From NCBI GenBank assembly GCA_006176705.1, contig QRFJ01000022.1, forward strand, positions 2,073,161-2,137,160: DNA of 64,000 nt, written 5' to 3'. The stretch comes from Cocos nucifera (taxonomy: Eukaryota > Streptophyta > Magnoliopsida > Arecales > Arecaceae). Both the position numbers and the translations under genes were made by a program. The notes under the pieces are model-generated. The model was given only the letters and a program-made list of their open reading frames with translations. It was not told the origin of the DNA and made no database searches. This document shows positions 11,904 to 23,438 of this stretch, in pieces (positions within the stretch are counted from its first letter, which is position 1; the number at the start of each line of letters is the position of its first letter).

Positions 11904-12625
11904 ATGGGTAAAGCTCATCCACTTAGTTTTCCTATGGTTGTGAGATCATTTGATTTGAAAAATAATTATTTTCGACCCAAAGAAGAGGAAGAAGAATTTC
12001 TAGATCCTGAAGTACCATATCTAAGTATAATCAGGGCACTTATGTATTTTGCTAATTATACTCGATCTGATATTGTCTTTGCAATAAATTTATTAGCAAG
12101 ATTTAGTTCTGCTCCTACTCGAAGATATTGGAATGACATTAAGCATATCATGCGCTATCTATAGGGTACTGTTGACATGGGTTTACTTTACCCATTTAAT
12201 TCTGAGCACCAGTTATTAGGATATGCTGATGCTGGTTATTTATCAGATTCTCATAATGGTAAGTCACAGACTGGATATATTTTTACTCATGGTGACTATG
12301 TCATCTCATGAAAATCTATAAAACAAACAATGGTTGCAACTTCATCCAATCATTCAGAGATTCTTGTGCTCCATGAGATGAGTCGTGAATGTATTTAGTT
12401 GAGAACCATGATTCAACATATTCGAGAATCATGTGGATTATCTTGTATAAGAAATACCCCATCGATAATATATGAAGATAATGCACAAGTCATGAGCTTA
12501 TTAAAGAAGAGTTTATTAAAGGAGATAGAACTAAACATATTTTACCAAAGTTCTTCTATACTCATGAGCTTCAGAAAAAGGGTGAGATTAATTTGCAACA
12601 AATTCACTTTTATGAAAATTTAGCT
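11904..12625 (+). pseudogene. copia RNase H fragments
   Basis: MYFANYTRSDIVFAINLLAR, then LLGYADAGYLSD, GKSQTGYIFTHGD and SIIYEDNAQVMSL are the conserved end of copia pol, including the RNase H region with YEDN. Tryptophan codons of the ancestor read TGA or TAG in several places (e.g. near 12309 and 12397). Confidence 0.88.
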
Positions 12626-12932
12626 GATTTATTCATCAAGATGCTCCCAATTGTGATATTTAAGAAATTAATTTATAAAATTAGGATGCGATGGCTCAAA
12701 GACCTAAGTTGATTATGGAACTGATCTTCAGGGGGAGTACTGTACTCTTTTTTCTTTACCTTGGTTTGGTCTCATTGGGTTTTTCAAGTAAGGTTTTAAT
12801 GAGGTAGTATGATATAATCAATTCAAGAGAATATTATACTCCTTTTTCTTGGCTAAGTTTTTTTTCCATAGAATTTTTCTCAACAAGGTTTAATGAGGCA
12901 TGTTCTTTGTGAAGGGGTCATCTAAGGGGGAG

Positions 12933-13216
12933 TGTTATAAATGGCAATCGAAGCCCATATGGATGACTCCTTAAGGATTATGGAATGAGAAATATTATTT
13001 TTTTTATAAATGATTGAGATATATTATTTTCTTTTGTAAATAAATGAGAGGTATTGTTTTTTTTGTAATTTGGATTAAAAAGCTTATAAAAGGGATTGAA
13101 AATAGAATGAGAATGCATGATTATCTTGTGAAAGAATTTTTCTTTCTCTCTCTCTCTCTTATTCTCTCATTGTGTCTCTCTGATCTTTTTATTATATATT
13201 ATATTATTATATAATA
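12933..13216 (+). repeat. copia 3' LTR, 284 bp
   Basis: It starts TGTTATAAATGG after the purine-rich CTAAGGGGGAG and ends TATATAATA, where the 5' LTR at 39 ends TATATAACA. The end therefore shows a CA-to-TA change. A second purine tract (CAGGGGGAG) lies about 200 bases upstream. Confidence 0.87.
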
Positions 13217-13460
13217 GATTATACTTTGTTTAAATTCAAAAGGAAACACAGTGTGAAATGATATATGGATTTATCGATATTATTAATATTAATCTCATTC
13301 CGACCGCTGGTTTTGTTAGTTCACATCTCATATTCCTAATCTTCTAATACCCAAATGTAAGAACTAAATCGATGCCACAATCTCTATCAAAGCTTGTTAG
13401 GTGTGTCCGATATCTATGAGGTAAAGACTTGTATTGTATTCACTGTTTAACGTGTGTCGG
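13217..13460. other. Intergenic, nothing recognised
   Basis: This is AT-rich flanking sequence after the copia LTR, without a credible ORF, RNA gene or repeat unit. Confidence 0.5.
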
Positions 13461-14200
13461 GGGATTATTTACCTTTTAGGTGAAAGGCCAGAGATAGGAA
13501 TCGATGAAAGTGCATATGGTCGCATCGTCGGGTATATATAATATCGAAACAATAAAGTTGAAGATGATAACTTTATCAATCGTAATATTAATGCAGCATT
13601 GTTAAAAATATCCAAGTGAACACAGACTTCTTCCAAATTGGCCGAAGCTTGGGTAAGATTCAATCCTTTAGATTTTAATCGATTCTAGCCTTGATCTCGA
13701 ATTCAATCATCTGCTATATCCAAGCTTCAGTAGATAGCATATTCCATGCATCTTGACTTTCATTTGAGATGATATTATAAGTTCGATTCTTGATTTCAGC
13801 ATATTCAATCGATCGACATAATCATCAGTACCCTCAATTAAAATCTGTCGATCTTATCTAGACCTCTAACCTAATTACAGAAGCTCTTACAGTTTCTTAA
13901 TTGGTACCAAAATAAACAGAATTGGTTCAATCACTCATTTGGTGGGATTTTAATTCAAAATCCCAATACAATCGTACCACGATCTATCTAATAATTTTTT
14001 CTAACAATCTAACTGCTTTCATCTATAAAAGAAGCTACAAGGAACTTCCAAAGATACGCAAGAACTTTCTCCGTCTCTCCACTCATTTTCATCTATTATC
14101 TTGAGATTCACTTGAGTGTCGGAGAGTTTCTGCCGGAGTCATCTCTGATCAGGATTTATTTTGTAGGTCATCTCTCTAGAAGAAATATGCCATCTTTTCA
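13461..14200 (+). mobile_element. Gypsy-type LTR relic
   Basis: A TATA-like CTATAAAAGAAG at about 14024 is followed about 100 bases later by GAGTGTCGGAGAGTTTCTGCCGGAG and TTTTGTAGGTC (about 14115-14170). The same arrangement of TATA box plus GTCGGAGGGTC-like leader is found in the LTRs at 22.6-23.3 kb, 26.4-27.9 kb, 59.2-60.5 kb and, reversed, 60.9-61.7 kb. The left boundary is uncertain and no internal domain follows, so this is a solo or truncated LTR. Confidence 0.5.
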
Positions 14201-17200
14201 ACATCTTCGACCAATAGTCAAATTTTAGTATCAACAATATGTATTTTAATAAAAATGATATTTTAGAAACTATGCTGCATTATTGTTTCAAATGTGAAAC
14301 AGTGAAAAGATGATCAAATATTGTTTACACCGAAGCTTGCAAAATACAAACTAAAAGGGAAGAGGGAGGGAGACTAGTATGGTAACCTCCTCTGGATGAA
14401 CCATAAGGGCCCTTTCTCTACCGGACGAATGTTTGATTTGAAACCCGGTCTAGAGCGATTCGGAAACACGTTGTTACGCTGTTTGGCAAGCAACCGGTCT
14501 TGGCTGTCTCCATCCTTCGGTAGGAGGCTTGCTCGAGCGCTGGGAGTTGGAAAGACAATAACATCGCTGCGGCGGCATATTTATTATTATTATTATTGTC
14601 ACGGAATTTTTCAAGCCTAAGGTCAAGGTGGATTTGGGAATTTTAATGATGGATGGGAACTTTCTTGGTTGTTTCAACGCACACGGTTTCACTGCATCGA
14701 AGGGAATGCAACCACCGCCAATAATTTCCACACCTGTTTGTTTGCGAACGAGGAAAAGACCTGAGAAGCAGCTATTTTCGGTTGTTGGTATGGGGTGGAA
14801 GGCAAGATAGTGACCATTTCACATTAGCCACTAATGGTCGATGGGGTGAGGGCGTATCTTTTGTGCCAAAGAAGAGTTCACGTTGTGCATGGATCCGCAG
14901 TTGAATCACTTATTGCACCGATCTCAAAGCAATTCAAAGTTGATCATTTACCCATTTGCATGGATCTCAAAAGGAGTAGTGAATGATTCAATGATGCGTT
15001 CGCACTAACGGGGGTAAATCCTTCCTGCACACGAAAAATACACCCTCAACCCATGGTCATTACTAATATGTCCAATCGTGGTGCTGATTGAACAGATAGG
15101 AATTCAATAGATTTTGATGATCAAACCTGGACTAGTTATTATGTTTTGATTGATTTGGATACATTTGATAGATATCTGTTCCGCTTACTCAGCTTTTTGA
15201 TTAATTCTTTCATCTTAGACGATGGTTTGATCAAGAGTTTAAATAAATGATTTATCTTTTTTTTTAAAAAAAAAAAAAAAAATTATCATCCCACTATAAA
15301 TCCAATGGTGAGAATCAAAAAACAAGATATTCAAAAATCATGATGGTAGATCAACCATAAAATTCTATAGGTTAGTTCCCGCTTTCTTATAGATTTAGGA
15401 TGTTTCAAAAGAATAATGTGATTAAAAAAAAAACAGAGAGAGAAATTGGCCTCTATGGAAGATAAATCTGATCATCTGATAACTATAACAAAATCTTCTA
15501 CATAAATATGTGAAATCCTCAATACCCTTGTAGCATACATCAGTCCCTCTCAAATTACATGCAACTTTGTCATTAAACTTATCGTATCAAAAACCCTGAC
15601 TCTACCGACATCTAACAGCTGACCTTTCAAATTGGTAGAATAGGAGGGAAGCAAAGGATGCAAGCAAACGTGTAACTTACTTGCCCACGCCAAAAAAAAG
15701 GCAAAAGAATAAAAAGGATGGCTTGGAAAAAGATGGGGCTCAATCGTGGAAGTCCAATGGTACCTATCATTCCAGATCATCTTTTGCTCGGTTCAGTCTG
15801 GATAGGAGAACCAAATTTGGATTGTAATTGGATTCTTGGGTCTATCATAGAGGCAGGAATAAGACATTTTGACTCTTTTGTCCATATTGTCTATTTTCCT
15901 GTATATTTAATTCAATTTGAAAGAATAAAACGTTATTAAAAATTAAATAATCGGATGTTAGTCAAGGCCGAGGGCAGGCTATTCCATCTAAAAAAATGGA
16001 TCCGTGGCAGCTCAAGAACTGCCGCTGAGCACTCGTACTCTTGACTTTGACTTGTAATTCGAGTGAATAAATTTTATGTACTAGAACTTACATCAACCGA
16101 GAGAAGATGAGTATAATTACGGAAGCCTGTTTTGGGTGCATTTGATAAAAAAAAAAAATTATAGAAATTAAGAACCTTTTATGTACACTCAATAGGCAAA
16201 TGAAATCGTGTTTTTTGAAGAATTAGATTTTAGTTAGTTAATCATTTGTCGAAGAAGAAAATAGTACATGTTTATTAAGTAGCATGAGCCATCTCAATTT
16301 CTTGCATAATAATTCTAGTGACAAGGTAGAAAAAATCTTACCAAAAAACATGCTAAATTTGAGTAAAATTGCATGTAAACTAGGAAGATTATTAAATGAC
16401 ATAAAAATGGATCTATGATGATTATCTTTAGAAATTAGTCAGCAATTATGAATTTCTTTACAATAAAATCTTGTACACGGTTATTGGAATATATATGTTG
16501 TTCTAAAATATTTAGAGCCTAGTTGGAATAGTTATTGTTTCTTGTTTTTTTCTCTAAATTAGTATAATACCTCACGAAGATATAGGTTGAATGCACCATC
16601 GATCAGCCAAAAGATTCCAATATTCCTTGCTTTTATGCTTACTCTTTTTTGAAAGCTACAATTTATGCTCCTGGAAGATTATGATATTTTATAAACAATT
16701 TCAAAGTTAAAGAGATTTCATCATACTTGCTATCCTATCTCCTCCATTTTTCTTCCCAGGTTTCTGAAAACAAAGATAACAAATATAGAAAACAGAAGCA
16801 ATGCGAAACGAGCCCTTAGTTTTGCCGGTGAGGTGCACCTGTAGCTCCATTGAGTATTTTTTTTCCCAAAAAGGAAAAAAATTAAGTACATCTAATTTGT
16901 AAAGGAAAATACTTGGATCACACAGACGTCTTAAAGGGCCAAATCCTATGCTCTTTTGTCCACAAACTAGTCCCCGCCCACATTGCTAGCACATGCCATG
17001 GGGATCCATATTGTTAGATACTGAAGCATAAGTTTCAATTCTATAGCGATTTGTGCATGATTATGCCTAGCCAATAAGATGCAAGTCTATTAATCACCAA
17101 TGTGTGAGCTATTTTATTTCAATAGGCAACTAAAATTTGCTTTCTTTGGGCAATGGTAGGCAACTAATTTCAACGTAAACTAAAAGACGATATTTTGCTA

Positions 17201-17600
17201 ATAATTGGCTTGCTCAAACACTATACTTGTTTGAAATATTTAATATTTGATTAAAAGTAAGATGAGCAATTATATTGTGCACTGATATAATATATATCAA
17301 ATAACGGAAAATAAGATATTGTTATAATAATCATGTTGAATCTGTGGGTGTTCGGCCTCGACGCAAACCTGTTGGTTCTCTGTAATGGAAGAGATGATCA
17401 TGATGAGCTGGTGCTTATCCGCTTGGCAGAATAAGGGGCAGCAGTCTCTTTCTCTCTGAAGAGATTAATAACGGGACATTTAGAAGGATGACAGCGACAG
17501 CCAGATGGGAACTTGTCTCAAATGCGTGGACGGCGTGGCAACATTAGTCTATCTCCCCAGTTCAATGCCTTATTAACAAAGCCACCTATCGCGAGTCAAA
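14201..17600. other. Intergenic DNA without recognised genes
   Basis: Only short frames without family resemblance occur. The frames at 14396-14810 include an (ATT)n run at 14580-14597 and look like chance ORFs. A/T homopolymers at about 15260-15285 and 15424-15433 mark unstable DNA. I see no promoter, RNA gene or clear transposon boundary. Confidence 0.5.
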
Positions 17601-17701
17601 TTGCTCGGAATATATTCGCGCTCGATTCAATTTAATTATTATTAAATTCAAATTAAATTTAAATAATTAAATATTTAACTCAAAAACTTACAAATCAACT
17701 C

Positions 17702-17764
<63 letters not shown>

Positions 17765-17950
17765 TATAATAAGATAAAATTTAATTTTGAATTTGAATTC
17801 GAGCTCGAATATGATTCGGTTCGTATTCGAATCGAGTCGACGAGTTTGAAATGTTAAGATTCGATCGAGCTGGAATCAAATTTTGAATCTAAATATTTTA
17901 AATTGAATCGAGCTCGAACTATCAATTACTCAATTCGATTGCATCCTTAT
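17600..17950. repeat. Palindromic CGAGCTCGA-rich repeat with (AT)n core
   Basis: Sequence on both sides of an (AT)n microsatellite (about 17704-17767) is rich in GAGCTCGAA, GATTCGATCGAG and their complements, giving a partly self-complementary block of about 350 bases. It resembles a MITE-like or SSR-associated repeat. No target duplication could be fixed. Confidence 0.45.
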
Positions 17951-18943
17951 CATGCCAGCACGGAGACTAAAGTGAGCTGGATGAGCGTCCATCATGCTAG
18001 CCATGAGCATTTTCTTGCGAAGCAACGGGAGAGATTAGTTTTTTTAGTTTTCTTTTTTTTTATAATTAAATAAAAATAAGGGATGATCATTATGTACATT
18101 TATGGTCTAAAAGTACATTAAAAAATAATCAAAAGCTAATTATTTGATTACAATGAGAGCAAGAACAAGAAGTTTCCCTTTTCCTATGTTGCCAAAAAGA
18201 GTCTCCCGTGTGAAGTTCCAATTATGTTGGTAATCCTCAAATATCATTGCACTGGAAGCTACATTTTTTTATCCTTAACCCTTCCATGAATTTGCTTAAA
18301 AATAAAATGATGACAGTTCTAATAACTATATGAGCCATTGTATTGGAAAATAGCAAATAGAATATTTAAATAAATTATGATTCATGGATAGCAAAATTGC
18401 CAACCGGTGATCTTGTTTTTGTTACATTGAGGTCATTGAAATAGATCAACAACTAAATGAAAAATATTGCTCTAAATTCTATTACTTTAATAGGAGGTTT
18501 CTCAACTTATTGTAGCAATTATGATGGTCGTTATCTCTAAAGAATTAATCTATTGGTTGTGAATCCGTGTGTTATAACGATTGGATATCAAGTCAAGCGT
18601 TTGGGTTGTATCTTTTGTCCAGAGGATACTATCCTAATCCTCAATTCAATAGAGAGATAGATGTGCCATGTTAGTTCAACAGTCTCATTTATTTTAAAAC
18701 TATAGCTACGTACCAAAAAGGGGAAAAAATTTTGCTGTCCGGCGAACCTGGTTGCAATCCTCAGCCATGGCGTAACAGACGTGTCGGGTACGACTCAGCG
18801 CGAACTGCAGGCTCCAGCAGGTGCAGCGGTACTGTTGCAATGTCCGCTGCGAGGCTTTCGGTCTCGACGCTCCAGGTGCTTTTTTTTTTTTTTCCTCGAC
18901 CGGCATCATTCCTCCTGCGGTCAAAAATGTCACATCGCCATCG

Positions 18944-19085
18944 CAAGCATGCACATAATATTTAATAATAAAAAAATAAAAAATAATTTCATTTTTCTTA
19001 ATTTTTAACATCCTCAAGCATGCACATAATATTTAATAATAAAAAAATAAAAAATAATTTCATTTTTCTTAATTTTTAACATCCT
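18944..19085. repeat. Perfect 71-bp tandem duplication
   Basis: The segment starting CAAGCATGCACATAATA and ending TTTTTAACATCCT occurs twice back to back (18944-19014 and 19015-19085) with no visible mismatch. The identity indicates a recent duplication. It lies about 660 bases upstream of the PUB17-like start codon, possibly in its promoter. Confidence 0.95.
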
Positions 19086-19539
19086 CGTTCATCGCGCTGT
19101 CGGGACCGGTTTGGAAAGTACCCTAACCAAATCCATTAACCCGCTAAAAAATAGGAATAAATTTTTATTTATTTGGAACGCAGACGTTGACTTCGCTTCA
19201 ATTGTCTCCCGCCCGCTGTTTGCCCGCCAATAGCACACAATTATCTAAAATTATCCCTCAGTAATGACGAAAATAACCCCACCTTCTAGGGGCAGGCACC
19301 GCATTACCTTGGAGTAATTGCCTGGAAACGTGTTCCTTGTTTCCACTCCACCCTTGCTGAGGTGGGGCGTGGGTGGTGTCGGGGCTCGTCAAAACCGGCG
19401 TCGGCTTTTGTGCTCCAAGTCTGAGCCAACGCGGAATCCCAATTTTAAGAGCCAGCCAGCTATCTCCCTGTACGTTTCTCGAATTAATCTTCTTACCTCC
19501 TTTTCTGAATCTGAAAATCCGCGATCCAAAGAGCGACCT

Positions 19540-19747
19540 TTCTCAATTTAGAAACCCTAGGCCAGCAACATCCCTGGCCCCCTCCCGTCTCATTAAAAAC
19601 TAGGTCAATTCCCAACCTTCCTTCCACCAAATCGTAACCCTAATAGGCCTCAATCCCATCCGAAGAAGAAGAAGAAGCGGAGGGGGAGATTTTGCTATTT
19701 ATATTGGATTTTGGAGGAGACGCGAAACCCTAGCGGCGGTCGACGAC
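19540..19747 (+). promoter_or_regulatory. PUB17-like gene leader with telo-box motifs
   Basis: Three AACCCTA-type motifs (at about 19551, 19635 and 19724) lie in the 200 bases before the start codon. Telo boxes of this kind are common near transcription starts of plant housekeeping and growth-linked genes. A TATTTATATT stretch at about 19696 is a weak TATA candidate. The transcription start is not fixed by the sequence. Confidence 0.45.
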
Positions 19748-21919
19748 ATGTCTTCCGCGCTCGCCTTCCTCTCCCTCCGGCGGAGGAGATCGCCACTCGC
19801 CGGGGCGTTCTTCGCGCCGGCAGACGTCTCCGATCTCTCCCTCATCCAGATCCTTGCCAGCCTCGCTGGCGACCTCGTCGCCTCTTATTCCAACCCCCCC
19901 GCCCAATTCCAGCGCCGGAACTCCCAATCCCTCGTCCGGAAGGTCAACATCCTCCTGTCCCTCTTCGAATTCCTCAGAGATTCTTTCTCCTCTTCTTCCT
20001 CCCCTTCTCCTCCTCCTCTCTCTCGCTCCGCTATCCTTTGCTTTAGAGAGCTCTACATCTTTGTCTATCGGGCCAAGCTCCTTCTCGAATATTGCTCGCA
20101 GTCCAGCCGGCTCTGGCTCCTCCTCCGGAACCCCCAGATTTCCGGCAACTTTCATGACCTCAACCAGGAGATGGCCACGCTCCTCGACGTACTCCCCCTC
20201 GACACTCTCCATCTCACCGCCGACGTCCGGGAGCAGATCGAGCTCCTTCAAAGGCAGACCAGGAGGTCCAGGATTTATGTCCATCCGCAGGACGAGGAGC
20301 TCCGCCGCAAGATCTTCTCTTTCCTCGACGAATTCGAGAGGGGCGAGGTACCCGATCCGGAGGAGCTGCGGTTGGCTTTTGTCGATCAGTTGGGAATTCG
20401 AGATGCCATGTCTTGCCGAACCGAGATTGAATTCTTGGAAGAACAGATTTATACCCACGAAGAAGATGCCAATCTGTCCCTTCTAGGCGGGGTCGTGGCT
20501 CTGACTAGGTATTGCAGATTCTCGCTTTTTGGATTTCAAGAAATCGTTGTCGAGAGAGGGAGCAATCGAGCAAAGAAATTGAGGAAGGGATTGGCCTGCC
20601 ATGGGAGTGTGGATTCCTCTTTCGCCATTCCGAAGGACTTCTGCTGCCCGATTTCACTTGATTTGATGAGAGACCCGGTGACCGTCTCTACCGGTCAGAC
20701 ATATGACCGTTCCTTCATCACCCAATGGATCGACGAAGGCCACTGCACCTGCCCTAATTCTGGCCAGATGCTCACTCACAACCGCCTTGTGCCCAATCGA
20801 GCCCTTCGAGGCCTAATTTCTCTCTGGTGTACTGCTCATGGAATACCTTATCACGCTCCGGAGAGTGCCGAAGCTTCCGCCGAGAGCATTGCCGCCGCAT
20901 GCGCCAGCAAGGCTGCAGTCGAAGCCAACCAGGCGACCGCTAAAATTCTGGTACGGTGGCTGTCAACTGGGTCGGAGGTTGAGAGAACCATCTCCGCCCG
21001 CGAGCTTCGGTTGCTGGCGAAGACTGGGAGGGAGAACCGGGCTTTCATCGCAGAGATAGGGGCAATCCCACTCCTCTCCCAGCTTCTGTGTTCGTCGAAT
21101 CCAGTTGCTCAAGAGAATGCAGTGACCGCCATATTGAACCTATCAATTTATGATGGTAACAAGAGCCGAGTTTTGGATGAAGAAGGGTGTTTGAGGTTGA
21201 TCGTTTATGTTTTGAGACAAGGGCGGACCATGGAGGCGAGGGAGAATGCAGCGGCCACGTTGTTCAGCCTGTCGGTGGTGCACGAATACAAGACAAGGAT
21301 CATGGATGAGCCGGATGCGGTGGAGACATTAGCAAACATGTTGACGGATGGGAGCCCAAGAGGGCGGAAGGATGCTGTGATGGCGTTGTTCAATCTGTCG
21401 ACTCACCCGCAGAGCTGGGTTGGGATGATGGACATGGGGGCGGTCTCCGCCTTGGTGGGAGCGGTGGGAGATGAAGGGGTGGCTGAAGAGGCAGCGGGTG
21501 CGCTGGCCTTGCTCATGAAGCAGCCAATTGTAGCCAAGGCGGTGGGGAGTGAAGAGGCTGCCATCCACGGTCTATTGCGGCTCATGAGGAGGGGAACCGC
21601 AAAGGGGAAGGAGAATGCGGTCGCCGCACTCCACGAGATGTGCCGGCGTGGTGGATTCGCCTTGACACAGAAGGTGGCGAGGATGCCGGCGTTGGGTGGG
21701 TTGATTCAGACCATCTTGTTCACAGGGACGAAGAGGGCGAGAAGAAAGGCAGCCTCGCTGGGGAGGATGTGCCAGACGGCAGCGATGGCCTTTGGAAGTG
21801 GATGGGCTGTTGATCGCACATCAGCGAGGACCAGCTCACTGAGGCGAGGTTCGAGTTTTAGGAGTGGGGCTGTGTCGGTTGCTGCAGTGCCAATGGCCAT
21901 TTCGGTACCTGTGCTATAG
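19748..21919 (+). CDS. PUB17: U-box/ARM E3 ubiquitin ligase, PUB17 type
   Basis: The 723-residue product has the plant PUB-ARM layout. An N-terminal helical region (about 20-285) starts with the LxSLRRRRSPLAGAF type of opening typical of PUB16/17. The U-box (about 292-366) contains CPISLDLMRDPV, TGQTYDRSFI and CTCPNSGQ. Armadillo repeats run from about 425 to 690 (e.g. AIPLLSQLL and AVTAILNLSIYDGNK). The U-box recruits the ubiquitin-loaded E2 and the ARM repeats bind substrate. AtPUB17/ACRE276 proteins are known positive regulators of cell death and defence, and the length fits that family. The start chosen is the first ATG of the frame, which gives the family's N terminus. There is no intron, and GC falls strongly from 5' to 3', as in monocot genes. 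No break or missing core residue is seen. Confidence 0.95.
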   Translation: MSSALAFLSLRRRRSPLAGAFFAPADVSDLSLIQILASLAGDLVASYSNPPAQFQRRNSQSLVRKVNILLSLFEFLRDSFSSSSSPSPPPLSRSAILCFRELYIFVYRAKLLLEYCSQSSRLWLLLRNPQISGNFHDLNQEMATLLDVLPLDTLHLTADVREQIELLQRQTRRSRIYVHPQDEELRRKIFSFLDEFERGEVPDPEELRLAFVDQLGIRDAMSCRTEIEFLEEQIYTHEEDANLSLLGGVVALTRYCRFSLFGFQEIVVERGSNRAKKLRKGLACHGSVDSSFAIPKDFCCPISLDLMRDPVTVSTGQTYDRSFITQWIDEGHCTCPNSGQMLTHNRLVPNRALRGLISLWCTAHGIPYHAPESAEASAESIAAACASKAAVEANQATAKILVRWLSTGSEVERTISARELRLLAKTGRENRAFIAEIGAIPLLSQLLCSSNPVAQENAVTAILNLSIYDGNKSRVLDEEGCLRLIVYVLRQGRTMEARENAAATLFSLSVVHEYKTRIMDEPDAVETLANMLTDGSPRGRKDAVMALFNLSTHPQSWVGMMDMGAVSALVGAVGDEGVAEEAAGALALLMKQPIVAKAVGSEEAAIHGLLRLMRRGTAKGKENAVAALHEMCRRGGFALTQKVARMPALGGLIQTILFTGTKRARRKAASLGRMCQTAAMAFGSGWAVDRTSARTSSLRRGSSFRSGAVSVAAVPMAISVPVL

Positions 21920-22304
21920 CCAGAAGTTTAATCTTTCCATATTATGTGACTGTCGCCGTTGGTTGAGGTTTTTTCACAGAAAAATTCTTTCATTCCTACT
22001 TTTGGGTGAGGGGAAGCAGCAGGAAAAGATGAATGAATACTGTGATATTATACATGTTCTGTAAATAATCATGCATCTAATTATAGTTCATTCAGTTAAC
22101 CATATACTGGTTTGAAGTTTTTTTTGTTTTTGAAAATTTTGTTTTGGGGAGCATTGGGACCTTTATCTCACCTGAGCAGCTACTTAACCTTGTGAGCTAG
22201 ATACCGATTTTCTAAACCCTGTTGCGTGGATTATCTGATCATCTGTAATCTTGTACATTGTTCTTCCTGGGTTCTGAAAATTCTGTATTTCTCGCATCGG
22301 GTGC
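21920..22304 (+). other. 3' flank of the PUB17-like gene
   Basis: This is AT-rich sequence after the stop. No canonical AATAAA is seen in the first 150 bases. AATGAATAC (about 22031) and GTAAATAATC (about 22061) are the closest polyadenylation-like signals. Beyond about 22305 the sequence becomes a block that is repeated at 58895. Confidence 0.45.
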
Positions 22305-22419
22305 TTTCGTAATCTGCCAATTGATCTACGAGTGCTGTCGTCAGAGATTTTATGGATGTTCTCGGTAGATTGCCAATGTCTCAACTTGTATCTGTTTGAA
22401 AGAATTATATAATTTATAT

Positions 22420-23260
22420 AGTGGGAGAATGGTATCTTTAATTCTACATCGATTGTGAGTTAAGAAATATCTTGACTTATATAGATGGAGCCTTCTCTCC
22501 TCCTAATGAGATTTTTTTTTATATAGAACAAAATCATGTAGCTCAAGATAGCATCTTAACATGCTAGATGTTGTGAAATGGAGCTGGTGTGGTTTCGACC
22601 TGTTTAGGATTAATCGTCGATCTACCCTAATGGATCGTCTGAGCGGAACGATGCGACATTTCGTTCGCGGTTAGCTGTAAGTTGGTTTAAATTGTGGAAT
22701 AAGGTTGATGTGGTTTCGGCTTGTTTAGGATTGATCGTCGATCTACCCAACAGATCGTTTGAGCGGAACGATGTGACATTTTGCTCGCGGTTAGCTGTAG
22801 GTCGACTTAAGCTGATCTATAATTTCGGTCGATCTATTGAAGATCGCCTTCTGGCAAAATAAGATAGGCCTTCATACCTCGTCCTCGTCGGGTTCAGGTT
22901 GGCCACCAAGCTACATGAATAGGCTTATGGCTCGTCAATGACCGACCTACAACCATCCCTATTGAAACTGCGTCCTCTCCGAATCGAAAAATTTGGATAA
23001 AAGAAGAATCTTTTGTAATCCCATCTCTCAAGAAAGAAAGAAATCTTTCGAATCAATTTAGGGTGACTAACTTGGAAAGTCGTTAGAGTCCGAAACGGAT
23101 ACGACTCCAACTCCTCTATAAATAGAGGGGCTCCGGGATCCGCCATTCAATTCGACGCTTTCTTTTCTCATTATTCTCTAATCTTCTAACTTGAGCGTCG
23201 GAGGATCTTTACCGGAGAATACTCCGATGGAGATTTTATTGAAAGTTCATCCTCAGCCTC
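22420..23260 (+). mobile_element. LTR fragments (copia-like then gypsy-like) inserted in block A
   Basis: A short piece resembling a copia LTR (CATCGATTGTGAGTTAAG at about 22448) precedes a gypsy-type LTR part with TATA box CTATAAATAGAGG (about 23116) and the leader motif GCGTCGGAGGATC (about 23195). Block B lacks all of this. Within it, about 121 bases are tandemly duplicated (roughly 22563-22683 and 22684-22806; both contain GAGCGGAACGATG and CGCGGTTAGCTGTA). Exact ends are not clear and no internal domains remain. Confidence 0.55.
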
Positions 23261-23438
23261 ACATTCTTCGATGGTCGAGTTCCTCCATTCTCATCGGCTG
23301 ACCTCAAGCCAGGAGATCCAGGAGCAATACTAGATATTAAAGTGGATAATATCAGGCATAGAGAGCAACCTATCTGAGCCATGCAAGCCTTTGACTGCAA
23401 GTATGCATCTAAGAAGTTCAATGTAATAGATATGCGCC

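Larger units (their letters stand above)
1..13216 (+). mobile_element. Ty1/copia LTR retrotransposon, decayed, split by a CACTA element
   Basis: Pieces of a copia polyprotein follow in the order gag, zinc knuckle, protease, GAG pre-integrase, integrase, reverse transcriptase and RNase H. They are interrupted at 1895-9634 by a CACTA transposon. The end of the 5' LTR is at 1-39 and the full 3' LTR is at 12933-13216. The two share the terminal run from CTCTGATCTTTT to TATATAAYA. A primer-binding-like sequence (TTATCAGCA) follows the 5' LTR, and a purine tract (AAGGGGGAG) precedes the 3' LTR. Many stop codons and frameshifts break the ORF, so the element is dead. The upstream part of the 5' LTR lies outside the window. 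Confidence 0.93.

Noticed and set aside
18706..19017. 103-residue minus-strand frame upstream of PUB17
   Set aside because: No homology is recognised, it is partly inside the 71-bp duplication, and it depends on homopolymers.
19730..20458. 242-residue minus-strand frame
   Set aside because: It is the antisense shadow of the PUB17-like gene.
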